The notes under the pieces: model-generated | Databases searched by the model: none | What the model was told of the DNA's origin: nothing | What the model saw: the letters and a program-made list of their open reading frames with translations, nothing else | Made by a program: the position numbers and the translations under genes | Source of the DNA: Gemmatimonadota bacterium | Lineage (GTDB): Bacteria; Gemmatimonadota; Gemmatimonadetes; Longimicrobiales; Gaopeijiaceae | Direction: 5' to 3' | NCBI GenBank assembly: GCA_007121555.1 | Contig: SKKH01000100.1 | Location: 31,952 to 95,951 of the forward strand | DNA: 64,000 nt | Part shown: positions 17,980-28,900 of the stretch, in pieces | Layout: the number at the start of each line of letters is the position of its first letter | Position numbering within the stretch: position 1 is the stretch's first letter

Positions 17980-20647
17980 GTCGGGGACGGCTCTGCTCCA
18001 CCTCGTTGTTCAGTTCATTGATGTCCACGCTCCAGCGGTGGTCGCCCAGCAGGTGACGCACGAAGTATTCGGCGCGTTGCCAGAACCAGTAATCACTCAT
18101 GTCGCCGTAGCCGTGCCGCTGACCGGGATACATGAAGAAGTCGAAGCGCTTGTTGGCCTTGATCAGCGCCTCGGCCATGCGGAAGGTCCCGGCATGATGC
18201 ACGTTGTTGTCCACATCTCCCGTCGTCAGCAGAAGGCGCCCCTTCAGGTTCTGCGCCAGCTCCGAATTCCTGTCGATGGAATACTCGAAGGTGATCTCAC
18301 CGTCGGCTCCCTGGATCTCCTGCACTCCGTGGTGTTTCTCAGACCAGTTCTGGTTGTAGACATCGTTGTCGTGATTCCCGGCCGAAGCCACCGCGACCTT
18401 GAAGAAGTCCGGGTAGACGAGCATGGCGGCCGTGGACATGAATCCGCCTCCCGAGTGTCCGTAGATTCCCACACGGTCCACGTCGATGAAGGAGTGGCGG
18501 TCGGCGAGCTGCTCGATGGCGACCTTCTTGTCGGCGAGCCCGTAGTCTCGGAGATTTCCGTACCCGTAGTTGTGGTACCACTTCGAGCGATCCGGATGCC
18601 CTCCCCGGTTCCCCACGCTGATCACGATCATCCCGAACTGAGCCAACGCCTGCTCATTGGGGTTGAGCGAGAAGAACTTGGAGACCGACTCGGTCTGCGG
18701 CCCGGGGTAGACGTAGGCGACGATGGGGTAGACCCGGTCCTCATCGAAGTCGTAGGGCCTGTACATGACGCCGTAGAGGTCCGTGATCCCGTCGGCCGCC
18801 TTCACATGGAACGGTTCGGGAAACTCGTACCCCGCCGCGTGGAGGCCGGAGAGGTCGGCTTCCTCCAGTTCGAGGATCCGAGCCCCGCTGCCGTCGTAGA
18901 GTGCGGACTCCGGAGTGGTATCGACCCGCGACCGGTTGCTGACGAAGTATCGGCTGGATGGGGAGACCGACATGCGGTGGTCGTAGTCGCCGGGGTTCAG
19001 GAGCCGAAGATCGCTGCCATCCGTGCGGACCCTGTACATGTGCTGGTAGTAGGGGTCCTCTCCCTCCTCACGGGCGTTGGCGCGGAAATAAACGAACCCC
19101 TGATCGTCATCGATCCCCATGATCCCACCCACATGCCACGGACCCTCGGTGAGCCGTGCAACCTCGGAGCCGTCGGGAGCGTGCCGGTAGAGGTGAGCCC
19201 AACCGTCCCGCTCGGACCACCAGATCAGGTCTCCATTGGCGAGTCGGCGGGGAGTCTGGTGCTCCACGTAGGTGTTCAGCCTCTCCTCCACCACGGTCCG
19301 CACCTCCTCGGTGGCGGGGTCGAAGACCAGAAGGTCCACTCGGTGCTGGTTCCGGCTGCGCCGCCAGAAGTAGAGCTCGCTGGACTGGTCTGAAAGCCAG
19401 ACCGCCCGGGGTGAGTCCTCCGGTTGCTGGTCCACCGGGTCGGGCGCGCTGAAGAGTCCCATGCGCTGGTCCTTCCATGGGTCGTCATCGACCCGCGTCA
19501 TCTCGCGGGTCGCCATGTCGAAGACGAGGAGCTCGTCCTGGCTCACGTCTTCTTCGCCCGGCATGTCGTACTTGTAGCTCTCCAGCTTCGGGCGGTCGTT
19601 TCCGACCACGTGGACCACCCAGAGATCCCCCACGTGTCTCCGGTCCCGCCGGGTCAGGGCGAAGTAGTCGGAGTCGTGTGACCAGGTGATGTTCGAGTTC
19701 TGTCGTTTCTCGAACTCCTCCTCCGTCTCCTCGTCATGGTCGCCCCGTCCCTGGTTGCCGTAGGCGTAGTCCTTCTCTCCATCGAAGGTGAGCTGGATCT
19801 CCTCCACCTCGACGTCTTCCTCGGCCTCCTCCGCATCGTCGCCGCTCTTGCCGCGCCTCGCGTCCAGGATTTTCCGGTAGTCTTCGTAGCTCATCATCCA
19901 GAGATTGAAACTCCGGGTGAAGACGACCCACCGTTCGTCAGGAGATACCGACGCCCAGTCGGGATGGTCGTCGGGATGCTCGTAGTCCTCGAGCTCTCTC
20001 AGTTCCCGGGTGGACACATCGTACTCGAAGTAGTGGACCTTCCTGTCCGATCGGTCGCTGGTCCGCTCCTCCTGGTCCTCGTCCTGGAGTTCCTCCTCCT
20101 CCCTCTGCTCCTCCTCCTCCCTCTGCTCCTCCTCCCTCTCCTTCTCCAGCGAGGATTCCACCTCGAACTGGAGGAGGTTCTGGCTGATGAAGCGGATGTT
20201 CCGGATGGGGAGATGCTGCGCCTTGTAGGGATCGCGAGTGATCCGTGTCAGCTCGGCAGCGATCCGGTCTCGGTCGAATATGAGCTCCTTGCTGCCGCGA
20301 TCGGGATCGACCAGGTAGAAGAATTTCCCGTCCGAGGTCTCCCACTCGTACCAGAACCGGTCCTCACCGGGAATCCAGTTGGGGCTCACGCTGAGCGAGT
20401 GGACCATGTCCCGGATTCGGTAGGGGGCAAAGCGCGCGGCCAGTCGATAGTTGGCCGAGCCTTCCCCTCCCACACGGGCTTCCTGCGGGGAGGCGTTGGG
20501 GATGCTGGTCTGAGCCGAAGCGGGAGCGAAGCCTCCCATCATCAAACCGACGAGAAGGAGCCCGGGCAACACAAGGGAGCTCAGGCCCGCACGTCCGTAG
20601 CAGGTCGATGAGGGCGAGGAAGAGGCGTGGGATCGATTCGACCGCAT
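17975..20647 (-). CDS. Secreted S9-family dipeptidyl/oligopeptidase
   Basis: An 890-residue prolyl-oligopeptidase-family enzyme of the DPP IV type. It begins with a signal peptide (hydrophobic core to about residue 46, ending ASAQ), then an eight-bladed propeller, then an alpha/beta-hydrolase domain. The catalytic serine is in GIYGHSGGGFMS; Asp and His are in TTGDVDNNVH and PGQRHGYG. A charged insertion of almost pure Glu/Arg/Gln (about residues 168-195) interrupts the propeller and is encoded by a 15-bp tandem repeat. It acts outside the cytoplasm, probably in peptide scavenging. The final codons and stop coincide with the repeat element at 17935. Confidence 0.9.
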   Translation of the reverse strand: MRSNRSHASSSPSSTCYGRAGLSSLVLPGLLLVGLMMGGFAPASAQTSIPNASPQEARVGGEGSANYRLAARFAPYRIRDMVHSLSVSPNWIPGEDRFWYEWETSDGKFFYLVDPDRGSKELIFDRDRIAAELTRITRDPYKAQHLPIRNIRFISQNLLQFEVESSLEKEREEEQREEEEQREEEELQDEDQEERTSDRSDRKVHYFEYDVSTRELRELEDYEHPDDHPDWASVSPDERWVVFTRSFNLWMMSYEDYRKILDARRGKSGDDAEEAEEDVEVEEIQLTFDGEKDYAYGNQGRGDHDEETEEEFEKRQNSNITWSHDSDYFALTRRDRRHVGDLWVVHVVGNDRPKLESYKYDMPGEEDVSQDELLVFDMATREMTRVDDDPWKDQRMGLFSAPDPVDQQPEDSPRAVWLSDQSSELYFWRRSRNQHRVDLLVFDPATEEVRTVVEERLNTYVEHQTPRRLANGDLIWWSERDGWAHLYRHAPDGSEVARLTEGPWHVGGIMGIDDDQGFVYFRANAREEGEDPYYQHMYRVRTDGSDLRLLNPGDYDHRMSVSPSSRYFVSNRSRVDTTPESALYDGSGARILELEEADLSGLHAAGYEFPEPFHVKAADGITDLYGVMYRPYDFDEDRVYPIVAYVYPGPQTESVSKFFSLNPNEQALAQFGMIVISVGNRGGHPDRSKWYHNYGYGNLRDYGLADKKVAIEQLADRHSFIDVDRVGIYGHSGGGFMSTAAMLVYPDFFKVAVASAGNHDNDVYNQNWSEKHHGVQEIQGADGEITFEYSIDRNSELAQNLKGRLLLTTGDVDNNVHHAGTFRMAEALIKANKRFDFFMYPGQRHGYGDMSDYWFWQRAEYFVRHLLGDHRWSVDINELNNEVEQSRPRR
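20093..20137. repeat. 15-bp x3 tandem repeat inside the S9 peptidase gene
   Basis: Three copies of CTCCTCCTCCCTCTG (the last copy has one change) lie head to tail. Because the unit is a multiple of three it encodes repeats of the peptide EEEQR in frame. Copy number could change by slippage without breaking the gene, altering the length of the charged loop. Confidence 0.8.
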
Positions 20648-20873
20648 GGAGGCCTACCGGGAAAGGGATGGACTTCCCGGGTGACCCGGGACACATGAGG
20701 CATCGGGAACGACTCGGATCGCTCACCGCAGCGAGGGTGGGGTTGAGAGATGGGGCGACACCCTGCCGATTCCGCATGAAGGCGATTTCGATCCATCCTA
20801 TGCGCCCTGACCTTACCCCGGCAAGGCACGGGCTCGTGAACAGCCTTCCAGCGGGCTGGTCTTCGGAAGTGGG

Positions 20874-22547
20874 CTACCCTTCCACCCCTCGGGGCCGCAC
20901 GGCCGCCTCCGCGCCTCCGAGCCCGGCATCCACCAACACTGCCAGGATCGCCGCAGGGATGGCTCCGGAGAGGATCATCCAGGGATCCGAGAGGGCGAGG
21001 CCCGAGACGATGGGGTCTCCGAGACCCCCCGCGCCGATGAAGGCGGCCAGGGTGGCGGTTCCCACATTGATCACCGCCGCGGTCCGGACGCCCGCCATGA
21101 TGACAGGGGCGGCCAGGGGAAGTCGCACATGACGAAGGATCTGGATGGGGGTCATGCCCAGCGCCCGGGCGGCCCCCACGGCGGCGGGGTCGGCGTCCCG
21201 GACCCCACTGTAGGTATTCCGGAGGATGGGGAATAGGGAGTAGAGGAAGAGGGCCACCACCGCCGGAACCACACCGATCCCGAGGAGGGGGATCATGAAG
21301 GCGAGGAGAGCGATGGAGGGGAGGGTCTGGATGACGCCCACGCTCCGGATCACCCCTTCGGCGCCCCCGCGACTCCGCTCCAGCGCCAGACCGGCCGGAA
21401 TGGCCACCAGGATCGCACCCAGCAGGGAGAGCCCTACGAGAAGCAGGTGGCGGAGGGTCTGCTCCACGGTCTCCCCGCGCCGCTCCCATAGATAGGCGGG
21501 GAGGGAGCCGGCTCGCCCTCGCGCCCGGACTCCTTCCCCCTCCACTCGCTCCAGAAGCCCGACTTCAGCGAGGAGGTCGCCGGCCACCTGCCTCACCGAC
21601 TCGCCCTCCACCTCCAGACGTCGGTTCAAGTCACGCATGAGCTCCTCGCTCAACAGGCCGGCCAGCTCGGTCAGGGCGGCCACGGCGGCCGGGTTCTCCA
21701 GGGCCATGCGCGGACCCACAAGGGGGGCGGCCTCGTAGGGAGGGAAGAACCCCAGGTCGTCCTCCAGCACCACGACCTCGGCTCGGGACAGGAATCCGTC
21801 GGTGGAGTAGCCGTCGATCACGTCGACCCGCCCGGCCCGGAGCGCCTCGTATTTCACCGCCTGCAGGAGGGACCGCGTCTCCCGCAGCTCCAGCCCGTAG
21901 GCCCCGGCGAGGCCTGGAAGTCCATCGTCCCGGCCGAGGAAATCGGGCGAGAAGCCTCCCACCAGTCCTCCTCCCTCTCGGGCGAGGTCGGAGAGAGTGC
22001 GCAGGCGGAGGTCCTCGGCCGTCTCCGTGCGCACCGAGACCGCGTAGGTGTTCTGGAAGCCCAGGGGGGGAAGCCAGCGGATCCCCCAGCGCTCCCGGAA
22101 CTCCCGGGAGACCCGCCGGAACACCTCCGGTCCGCTTCCGGTGGGCTCCTCTCCAAGGATCGCCAGGAGCCCTGTGCCCGTGTACTCGGGATACACGTCC
22201 ACCTCCCCGGACCTGAGCGCTCCGAAGGCCACCTCGGTGGAGCCCAGCCCCAGTCGCCGACTCACGGTGTGACCTCGGGCCTCCAGGAGCTGCGCGAAGG
22301 CCTCGGCCAGAAGGTACGACTCGCCGAAGGGCTTGGAGGCCACGACGAGGGGACGCTGCCTGCCCGGAGCGGCTTCGACCCCGGCGGTGTCGCCAGCCTG
22401 ATTGGGAGGCCCCGGCAGCAGGACTCCGGACAGGGCCCGAGTGCCGGCGGGATCCGGGGCCGATGTGCCGCTGTGGGCCTCGGCCGCGCACACGGCCGGG
22501 TCAAGAACGAACAGGATGAGCCAGACGGCGAGGTGGCGCCACCTCAC
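20874..22547 (-). CDS. Quaternary-amine ABC transporter: fused substrate-binding protein and permease
   Basis: A 557-residue fusion. After a signal-like hydrophobic start, residues of about 65-330 form an OpuCC/ProX-type binding domain (KPFGESYLLAEAFAQLLE, LGLGSTEVAFGALRSGEVDVYPEYTGT), and the C-terminal 190 residues are a ProW-type permease with an EAA-like loop (AAVGAARALGMTPIQILRHV). It should import glycine betaine, choline or a related osmolyte. The start overlaps the end of the ATPase gene by four bases. Fused ProX-ProW proteins are known, though the order here (binding domain first) is the less usual one. Confidence 0.87.
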   Translation of the reverse strand: MRWRHLAVWLILFVLDPAVCAAEAHSGTSAPDPAGTRALSGVLLPGPPNQAGDTAGVEAAPGRQRPLVVASKPFGESYLLAEAFAQLLEARGHTVSRRLGLGSTEVAFGALRSGEVDVYPEYTGTGLLAILGEEPTGSGPEVFRRVSREFRERWGIRWLPPLGFQNTYAVSVRTETAEDLRLRTLSDLAREGGGLVGGFSPDFLGRDDGLPGLAGAYGLELRETRSLLQAVKYEALRAGRVDVIDGYSTDGFLSRAEVVVLEDDLGFFPPYEAAPLVGPRMALENPAAVAALTELAGLLSEELMRDLNRRLEVEGESVRQVAGDLLAEVGLLERVEGEGVRARGRAGSLPAYLWERRGETVEQTLRHLLLVGLSLLGAILVAIPAGLALERSRGGAEGVIRSVGVIQTLPSIALLAFMIPLLGIGVVPAVVALFLYSLFPILRNTYSGVRDADPAAVGAARALGMTPIQILRHVRLPLAAPVIMAGVRTAAVINVGTATLAAFIGAGGLGDPIVSGLALSDPWMILSGAIPAAILAVLVDAGLGGAEAAVRPRGVEG

Positions 22548-23323
22548 GATGACCCTCCTCCGGTGGTGTTTCCGAGGCCTGCCCTGGCGAGGAGCTCTGC
22601 GACATAGGGGGTTGCAGGATGCTGGATCAACTCCCGAGGAGGCGCCACCTGTTCGATCTGTCCATGCTGCAGCACCGCCATCCGATCGGAGAGCTCGAGC
22701 GCTTCATGGAGGTCATGGGTCACCAGGACCGAGGTGACGCCCAACTCGGCCCGGAGTTCCGCGAAGTGGGCACGGACCTCCGCCCGGGTAATCGCATCCA
22801 GGGCCCCGAAGGGCTCGTCCAGGAGAATGATCCGGGGCCGGGCCGCGATGGCTCGGGCGATGGCGACCCGCTGCCTCTGACCTCCTGACAGCTCACGGGG
22901 CCAGCGCTGACCGAAGCGATCCGCAGGCAGGCCCACCTGATCCAGCGCCTCCCGGGCCAGCTCCTCGGCCTCGGGGAGGCCCAGGAGCCAGGGGACCATG
23001 GCGGCGTTCCGAAGCACGTCCCAGTGCGGCATGAGGCCGCCGTCCTGGGGCACGTACCCGGTGTCGCGACGGAGCTGGATCGGGTCCAGCTCTCGTGCGG
23101 CGCGGCCTCCGACCCACACCTCCCCTCCGTCGGGCTCCACCATGCGGTTGAAGGTGCGCAAGAGCGTGGTCTTCCCGGACCCGCTCTCCCCCACCAGAGC
23201 TACGCACTCCCCCTTGGCCACCCCGAGCGACACGCCGGCCAGCGCACACACCTCGCCATACCACTTCTCGACAGAACGGGCTTCGAGCGCGGGTGAATCG
23301 ACCACCGACGGGGAGGCGGACAT
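22544..23323 (-). CDS. Quaternary-amine ABC transporter ATPase
   Basis: A 259-residue ABC ATPase of the ProV/OpuCA type. Walker A is GESGSGKTT, the signature LSGGQRQRVAIARA, and Walker B IILLDEPFGALD; the switch histidine lies in LVTHDLHEA. No C-terminal CBS domains are present, so osmotic gating may lie elsewhere. I chose the start MSASPS because the track extension (75 codons) overlaps no homologous sequence. It is the first gene of the unit, followed by the fused permease with an ATGA overlap. Confidence 0.92.
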   Translation of the reverse strand: MSASPSVVDSPALEARSVEKWYGEVCALAGVSLGVAKGECVALVGESGSGKTTLLRTFNRMVEPDGGEVWVGGRAARELDPIQLRRDTGYVPQDGGLMPHWDVLRNAAMVPWLLGLPEAEELAREALDQVGLPADRFGQRWPRELSGGQRQRVAIARAIAARPRIILLDEPFGALDAITRAEVRAHFAELRAELGVTSVLVTHDLHEALELSDRMAVLQHGQIEQVAPPRELIQHPATPYVAELLARAGLGNTTGGGSS

Positions 23324-23372
23324 CTGAGCCGAGACGGAGGAACGAGGCGTCGTCAGATCCTGACCGAGGTTC

Positions 23373-24080
23373 TCACCATTGCAGTCGGTTGCGCAACGAC
23401 ATGACTTCGGGGTCCGGTCCCACCTCCAACTCCCTCCGAAGCTGTTCCGTGTGGAGGTCGGCCTCGCGCAGAGCTCCAGAGCGGTCCCCCGTTCGGACGA
23501 GGGCGTGCATGAGCCCCACTCGGATCCGCCCGTTGAGTGGGTCGGCATCCCGGAGCAAACGCCAGAAGCGCAGGGCCTCGAGGAGATCTTCCGACGTTTC
23601 CGCCACCCTGACCAGCGTCTCCAGCGCTTCTATGTAAAGGGCCTGAAAGCGGGCACGTTTCGAGTCCACCCAGTGCTCGAGTTCGTTGGCGCCCGCGAGG
23701 TGGACTCCGTCCAGGAAGAGCCCCGTGTAGAGGGGGATCGCTCCAGCTTGATCCCTGCGCCCGAGTGCGTCCAGGAATCCTCCCAGGTCGCTCGAGATGA
23801 CCGCCGGGTTCAATCGGAGTTGAGCCACGCCCAGAATCAGGGAAGGGGTGCCGAGCATCCGGCGAAGGGTGTGGAGCATCTGTTTGAGCGCTCCCCGGCC
23901 TCGCACCTCGTCGCTCTCTCCCCAGAGGAGCGCCAGGAGCTTCACACGAGCCACTCCCGCTTCGCTCCCGGCAGCCAGGATGGCGAGGAGCAACATTGCC
24001 TTCCGATGCTCCATGACCGGCCCGAGCACCCTGTCGTCCTCGGCCAGGGTGAGTCCGCCGAACACGCTCAGTTGCAACAC
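23373..24080 (-). CDS. SARP/BTAD-type transcriptional activator
   Basis: A 235-residue regulator. It starts with an OmpR-like winged helix (MLQLSVFGGLTLA, then GALKQMLHTLRRML as recognition region) and continues as a bacterial transcriptional activator domain with TPR-like helices. There is no receiver, NB-ARC or enzymatic domain, so it is a minimal SARP. It is divergent from a small exported protein across 145 bp and may control it. Confidence 0.85.
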   Translation of the reverse strand: MLQLSVFGGLTLAEDDRVLGPVMEHRKAMLLLAILAAGSEAGVARVKLLALLWGESDEVRGRGALKQMLHTLRRMLGTPSLILGVAQLRLNPAVISSDLGGFLDALGRRDQAGAIPLYTGLFLDGVHLAGANELEHWVDSKRARFQALYIEALETLVRVAETSEDLLEALRFWRLLRDADPLNGRIRVGLMHALVRTGDRSGALREADLHTEQLRRELEVGPDPEVMSLRNRLQW

Positions 24081-24114
24081 CGTCGGGATCTCTCAGCCAA
24101 GTGACCCTCAGATG

Positions 24115-24143
24115 ACTTTTCTGTCACCCGCACCTTGTAATAT
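24115..24143 (+). promoter_or_regulatory. Possible promoter for the small exported TPR-like protein
   Basis: A TAATAT hexamer at 24138-24143 preceded by TG stands out in otherwise GC-rich DNA, about 85 bp before the downstream ATG. The -35 region (ACTTTT at 24115, or TGACTT two bases earlier) is weak. Confidence 0.3.
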
Positions 24144-24225
24144 AGCGTCCATGACCCCCCGTCACCATCGACTGCGTAGGGGGTCCTTCGGCGCAGTCCC
24201 CACCGACTCCCCATAGGAAGCGACC

Positions 24226-24834
24226 ATGCAGAATGTACGTAGCTCAATGGGTTTGATCATCAGTGGAGTGGTGGTCCTCTTCGGACTGTCTGTGTCCGCC
24301 GAGTTGAGCGGCCAGCAGACTCCCCCTACCCTGGTGCCGGGCACGCCTCAGGCGGTGGATCGCTCGGAGAGGCTCATCCAGGATGTGTGGGAGAAGCTGG
24401 AGATGGCCTCGGCCTCGGCTCGGGAGTGGCGAGCCATGGGAAGGAAGATCGAACGAGCCGCGGCGCTGCGCGGGGAGGAAGATCCGGAGGTCATCGGTCA
24501 CCTGAATATGGCGGCGTCCCTTGCCTACGCCGGGGGTGACCGCAGACGGGCCCGACGGATCCTGGAAGAGATCAGCGAGCGTGCCCAGGACCAGGGAGAT
24601 GTGATGGCCAGCGCGGACGCGCTGGTGCGAGCGGCCTGGATCGCGATGGAGCTGAAGGACCAGTCGGCGGCGACCCATCTGTCCCTCAAGGCATTGCGCC
24701 TCACCCGTTCGCCCCTTCTCACCCCCGCGCAGAAGGATCTCATCGAAGGACGGTTCGCCGGCCCCCCAGACATGCGCACGGCCCTGCTCGCTGGTGAACG
24801 TGCTGCGCAGGAGGCTCGCCATCGGCCCCGATAG
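24226..24834 (+). CDS. Exported small helical (TPR-like) protein
   Basis: A 202-residue protein with an N-terminal hydrophobic segment ending around SAELSGQQ, a plausible signal peptide. The rest is helical with TPR-like spacing (HLNMAASLAYAGGDRRRARRILEEI). I do not recognise a characterised family. It stands divergently from the SARP regulator, an arrangement that suggests the regulator controls it. The unit ends in a convergent gap with the next gene. Confidence 0.7.
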   Translation: MQNVRSSMGLIISGVVVLFGLSVSAELSGQQTPPTLVPGTPQAVDRSERLIQDVWEKLEMASASAREWRAMGRKIERAAALRGEEDPEVIGHLNMAASLAYAGGDRRRARRILEEISERAQDQGDVMASADALVRAAWIAMELKDQSAATHLSLKALRLTRSPLLTPAQKDLIEGRFAGPPDMRTALLAGERAAQEARHRPR

Positions 24835-24955
24835 ACGGCTGCCCGTTGCTCTCCACCTCCAGTGGGAACGAAAGTGGCCGTCGCCGGGGAGCCACACCCG
24901 ACGACGGCCGATCCCACCCTCCAGAGACGTCCGCCTCCGCCCGGCCTCGACCACC

Positions 24956-25786
24956 TTACGGAAGCGAGACCTGCAGGTAGACCCCCACGGAAGCGCTCAC
25001 CAGGTCCCGGTACTCCTTGTCCAGCGGAACCCGGAGGTTCAACCCGGGCCGGAAGCGACCGAACTGGTAGTCGCCGTTCAGGCCCACCTGGTGAAGGCTG
25101 TTCTCGGAGAATCCGTCCTCCTCGGCCGAGACGTCCCAGCGCCCCGTCAGCCCCCCTCCGAACCGGGCCAGTCCCCTCGGATAGTGGGCCAGGATCCCGT
25201 AGTCCAGCGCCGTCATCGTCTCACCCAGCTCGTCGTCCCCTCGCCAGATCATCGAGGTCACCCCGGTCCGAGCCTGGAGCTTCACACCGGAATCCAGCGA
25301 ATGGCTGAAGGTGACGGCACTCGAGAGGGGCACCACGTCCTGCATGAAGGCCTCGCCCCTGAGGGGGTCGGCGAGGAAGCCCACCACATCGCCGAAGCTG
25401 AACTCGTCTGCGGTGGTCAGGGGCAGCCGGGCACCCGCCTCGACCCGGACCCGATCGCTGGCCGAGTACTCCATCCCGATGTAGGGATTTCCAAGCACGG
25501 CGCCACCCTCGAGCTCCGGAATCGCGGGTCCATCCACCTTCCCGTAGGCGAATGGGATCTCGGCCACACCCCAGAGCCTCTGCGCCACGGGATACCGGCC
25601 GGACGCGTACCAGGCCGTGGAGGGCACGGTGACTTCAAAGGCTTCCACTTCCGGATGGCTGACCTCCAGCCAGAGACCCTTCTCCGGGGTTCCTGGAAGC
25701 AGGTAACTCTGGGCCTGGGCGGGCAGCGGACCGAAGAGAATCGTGCCGAAGAGGAGGGTGGCCAGACCCGATCGAAGAATGTTCAT
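24956..25786 (-). CDS. Predicted outer-membrane beta-barrel protein
   Basis: A 276-residue exported protein. A signal peptide ends at about PLPAQAQS. The mature part alternates short amphipathic strands ending in aromatic residues (WLEVSHPEVEAFEVTV, ASVGVYLQVSLP at the C-terminus), as outer-membrane barrels do. The start MNILRS follows GGAG; the track start is upstream and lacks support. No family assignment is made. It could be a transporter-like or DUF-type barrel. Confidence 0.6.
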   Translation of the reverse strand: MNILRSGLATLLFGTILFGPLPAQAQSYLLPGTPEKGLWLEVSHPEVEAFEVTVPSTAWYASGRYPVAQRLWGVAEIPFAYGKVDGPAIPELEGGAVLGNPYIGMEYSASDRVRVEAGARLPLTTADEFSFGDVVGFLADPLRGEAFMQDVVPLSSAVTFSHSLDSGVKLQARTGVTSMIWRGDDELGETMTALDYGILAHYPRGLARFGGGLTGRWDVSAEEDGFSENSLHQVGLNGDYQFGRFRPGLNLRVPLDKEYRDLVSASVGVYLQVSLP

Positions 25787-25960
25787 CTCGCGCTCCATCG
25801 TCTGCAGGGTGATGGCCGGCAGCGGCCGGCCGGGGCGGGAGTGTGGCGGTCGCCATCTCCGTGGCACCCAACCGAACGATGAGCCAGGGGGATTACGGAC
25901 GGATTAAAAGGCTCCTGGAGAAGAATGCAGGGACTCAGGTCCCGGTCTGCCCGGAGTCCT

Positions 25961-28900
25961 TCAATCGCCTTCTGGAGGCCCCTTCGAGGACAGGAGCGAC
26001 TGGTACAGGGCGAGCGTCTCCTCTTCGGGCTCGGCGTCGAAGGCCTCCCGGAGCAGGGTCGAGAGGTGGCTGAAGTGCCGGATCGCCCGGTCCCGTGCTC
26101 CCGCTTGGGACCAACCCCGCATGAGGTTCCGGTGGGCCTCCTCGTTCAGTTCCTCCAGGGTGGTGACCCGGTGCCAGACGTCGAGGGCCTCGTCGTCTCG
26201 CCCAGCCCGTTCGAGGAGTCGTGCCAGCGTCACCCAGCCGTCGACCTGCAGCCGCCGGTAGTGGTCGCGGGCCTCCTCGATCCATCGGCTGGGTCCGTCC
26301 CCCTCGAGGAGTTCGCCCCGGTATAGTTCGAGGATCGAGCGGAGCTCCGCCGGATCGCCCTCTCCTTTCCGCTCCGATGCCATGGCCCCCCGAATCCCGC
26401 TCTCGAAACGCTCGGCGTCCCAGTCGAGTCCTCGTTCCCGGGTCAGGCGGTACCGATCTCCCTCCAGGACGATCCACCCTGGGTCACCGAGCTGCTTTCT
26501 CAGGTGGTGGAGGGTGACATGGAACGAATTCTTGAGCTGGGAAGGTGTGGCTTCTGGCCAGATATTCCCTCCGATTTCCGCCCGACTCGAGCCCTTGGGA
26601 TGCAGGAGGAGAAACAGGAGAAGCTCCCGGGGGCGGGCATAGCTCCAGCTTCCGGCCTCCACCGTCTCGCCCTCCAGCTCGAAGGGACCGAGGGTGCGGA
26701 TCCTGAGGCCCTGCGTTGGGGAAGGGGACGAGGAGGGAGGCTGCGATACCGAATCGACCGAACGGGAGGCTGGCTCCGGGTCCGGAGCCGGCGGAGCGAC
26801 CTCCGCAGCCTCGCCCCGCCACGATTCGAGAATTGCATCCAGCTCCTCTTCCCACTTCAGGTGACGGCCCTCGCTCCACGCGGCCGAGAAGGCCTCATGG
26901 CCTGCAGCGTCTCGCAGCCTGGGGACCAGGGTCTCCTTTCGCCTCACGTCCACGGCGAAGCCCCGGGTTCCCACGCTCTCCCGAAGGTCTTCGGCGAGGC
27001 CCATGAGCCGGGCGGCGCGGAGAGGATTTCCTCGGTCTCCGGCCACCTCGGCCAGGAAATCGAGGCCTCGGGCCAGGAAGAGGTAGGAGGGGTCATCCCG
27101 CAGCGCCGCCATGGACTCCAGGACGAGCGGCTCGGCCCGGGTGGGCTCTCCCCGGATCACCCAGATCAACGACCAGTTCTGGAGCGCGATGGCCAGGTCC
27201 CGGTCCCGGCCGAGGGTGCGAGCCACATCGATGGCGGCCTGGCTGTGGCGATCCGCCTGCTCCCGGTCACTGGAGAATTCGGCGCTGAGTGCGGCCATCA
27301 GAAGGGCGAGACGGAGGCCGTAGGGGTCCTCACCGGCCTGGAACCATTCCAGCGCACGTTGGGCGAAGTCGTGAAGCCGAGGGTCACTCTGCTGACCGAA
27401 CCCGAGGGCCAGGTAGTTGTGGCACCAGGCCTCCATGCGGAGGTCACCCAGGGAACGGGCCAGCTCCGCGGCCTCCGAAAGCCGCTCTCGGCCCACCTCG
27501 GTCCGCCCCTGAAGGGTCGCCAGGGCCCCGGCGGCGAAGAGTAGCCGAAGACGGGGGAGCGCGGGGGAACTCGCGGCCTCGAGGCCTAGGGTGTCCTCGA
27601 TCCAGGTACCTCCCTCCTTCCACTGCTGGTTCGAATACCAGAACCACCAGAGCTGTCCCACCATCTCCACATGGAGTTCGGGTGCTCCCCCGCGGCTCCA
27701 GATGAGCGCCGCCCTGAGGTTGTCCAGCTCGACCATGAGGTCCTTCACGTGGGCCTGACGCTCTGGACCCGTGAGGTGGGGCGCGACCTCTTCGATCCGC
27801 CCCGCCATGAATCGGGCGTGGCGGGCCCGTGTCTCCTCCTCCTCGTTCGACTCGCGAAGTCGAGACTCCGCGTACTGACGGATCGTTTCGAGGAGGGAGT
27901 AGCGAGCCATGCCCCGGGATTCTCGCACCCGAACGAGCGAACGGTCCACGAGGCGAGCCACCTGGTCCAGCGTCTCGAGTTCATCGAAGCCATCGCCCAG
28001 CGCACCCACGGCCGCTGCCCCGTCCAGGCCGAACCCACCCCGGAACACGCTGAGGCGGCGCAGGAGGATCCGGGCCGGCTCGGTCAGGAGTTCGTAACTC
28101 CAGTCGATGGCGGCCCGAAGGGTTCGGTGGCGGGCGATGGTACGCCGCCCTTCTGAGCTCAGGAGTCGGAAGAGGTCGTCGAGTCGGTCGCGGATCTGCT
28201 CCACCGAGAGGACCTTGACCCGGGCTGCGGCGAGCTCGATGGCCAGGGGGAGTCCGTCCAGGCGCCGGCAGATCTCGGCCACCACCGCCACGTTCTGCTC
28301 CGTGATGTGGAAGTCCGCGGAGTTCTCCCTGGCCCTCTCCTCAAAGAGTCGGACGGCCTCGAAAGAACGGGGATCGGTCAGGGAGTCACCGGCTTCGGGA
28401 AGGCTCAGCGGTGGAACCAACCACGCACACTCGCCGGAGAGGCCGAGGGCCTCCCGGCTGGTTGCCACGACCTTCAGATGCGGTCGCGCGTGAAGGCAGA
28501 CTTCGACCAGCTCGGCGCACGCCTCCACCAGATGCTCGCAGTTGTCGAGGACCACCAGAAAGGGCTCCGGATCCAGGAAGGGCACGATGGCCTCGGGGCT
28601 TCCCGGGAGAAGCTCCTCTCGCCCTCCCATTCCGCGGAGGACGTGCTGTGGGAGGAGGGTGGGATCGTCCAGGGAAGCCAGGTCGATCCAGGCGCGCGGG
28701 TCCCTCCCGGAAGGTGGGGAGTCCACCGGCCATCGCTGCAGGAGCTCCAGGGCGAGGCGGGTCTTTCCGCTGCCCCCGGCGCCGGTGAGGGTCAGCAGGC
28801 GGTTCTCGTCGAGGAGGTGAGTGAGCTCTTCCAACTCCCGGGACCGTCCCACCAGTCGGGCGATGGAGGTGGGGAAGTGCGGGGTCGGTGGAGTGCCAGG

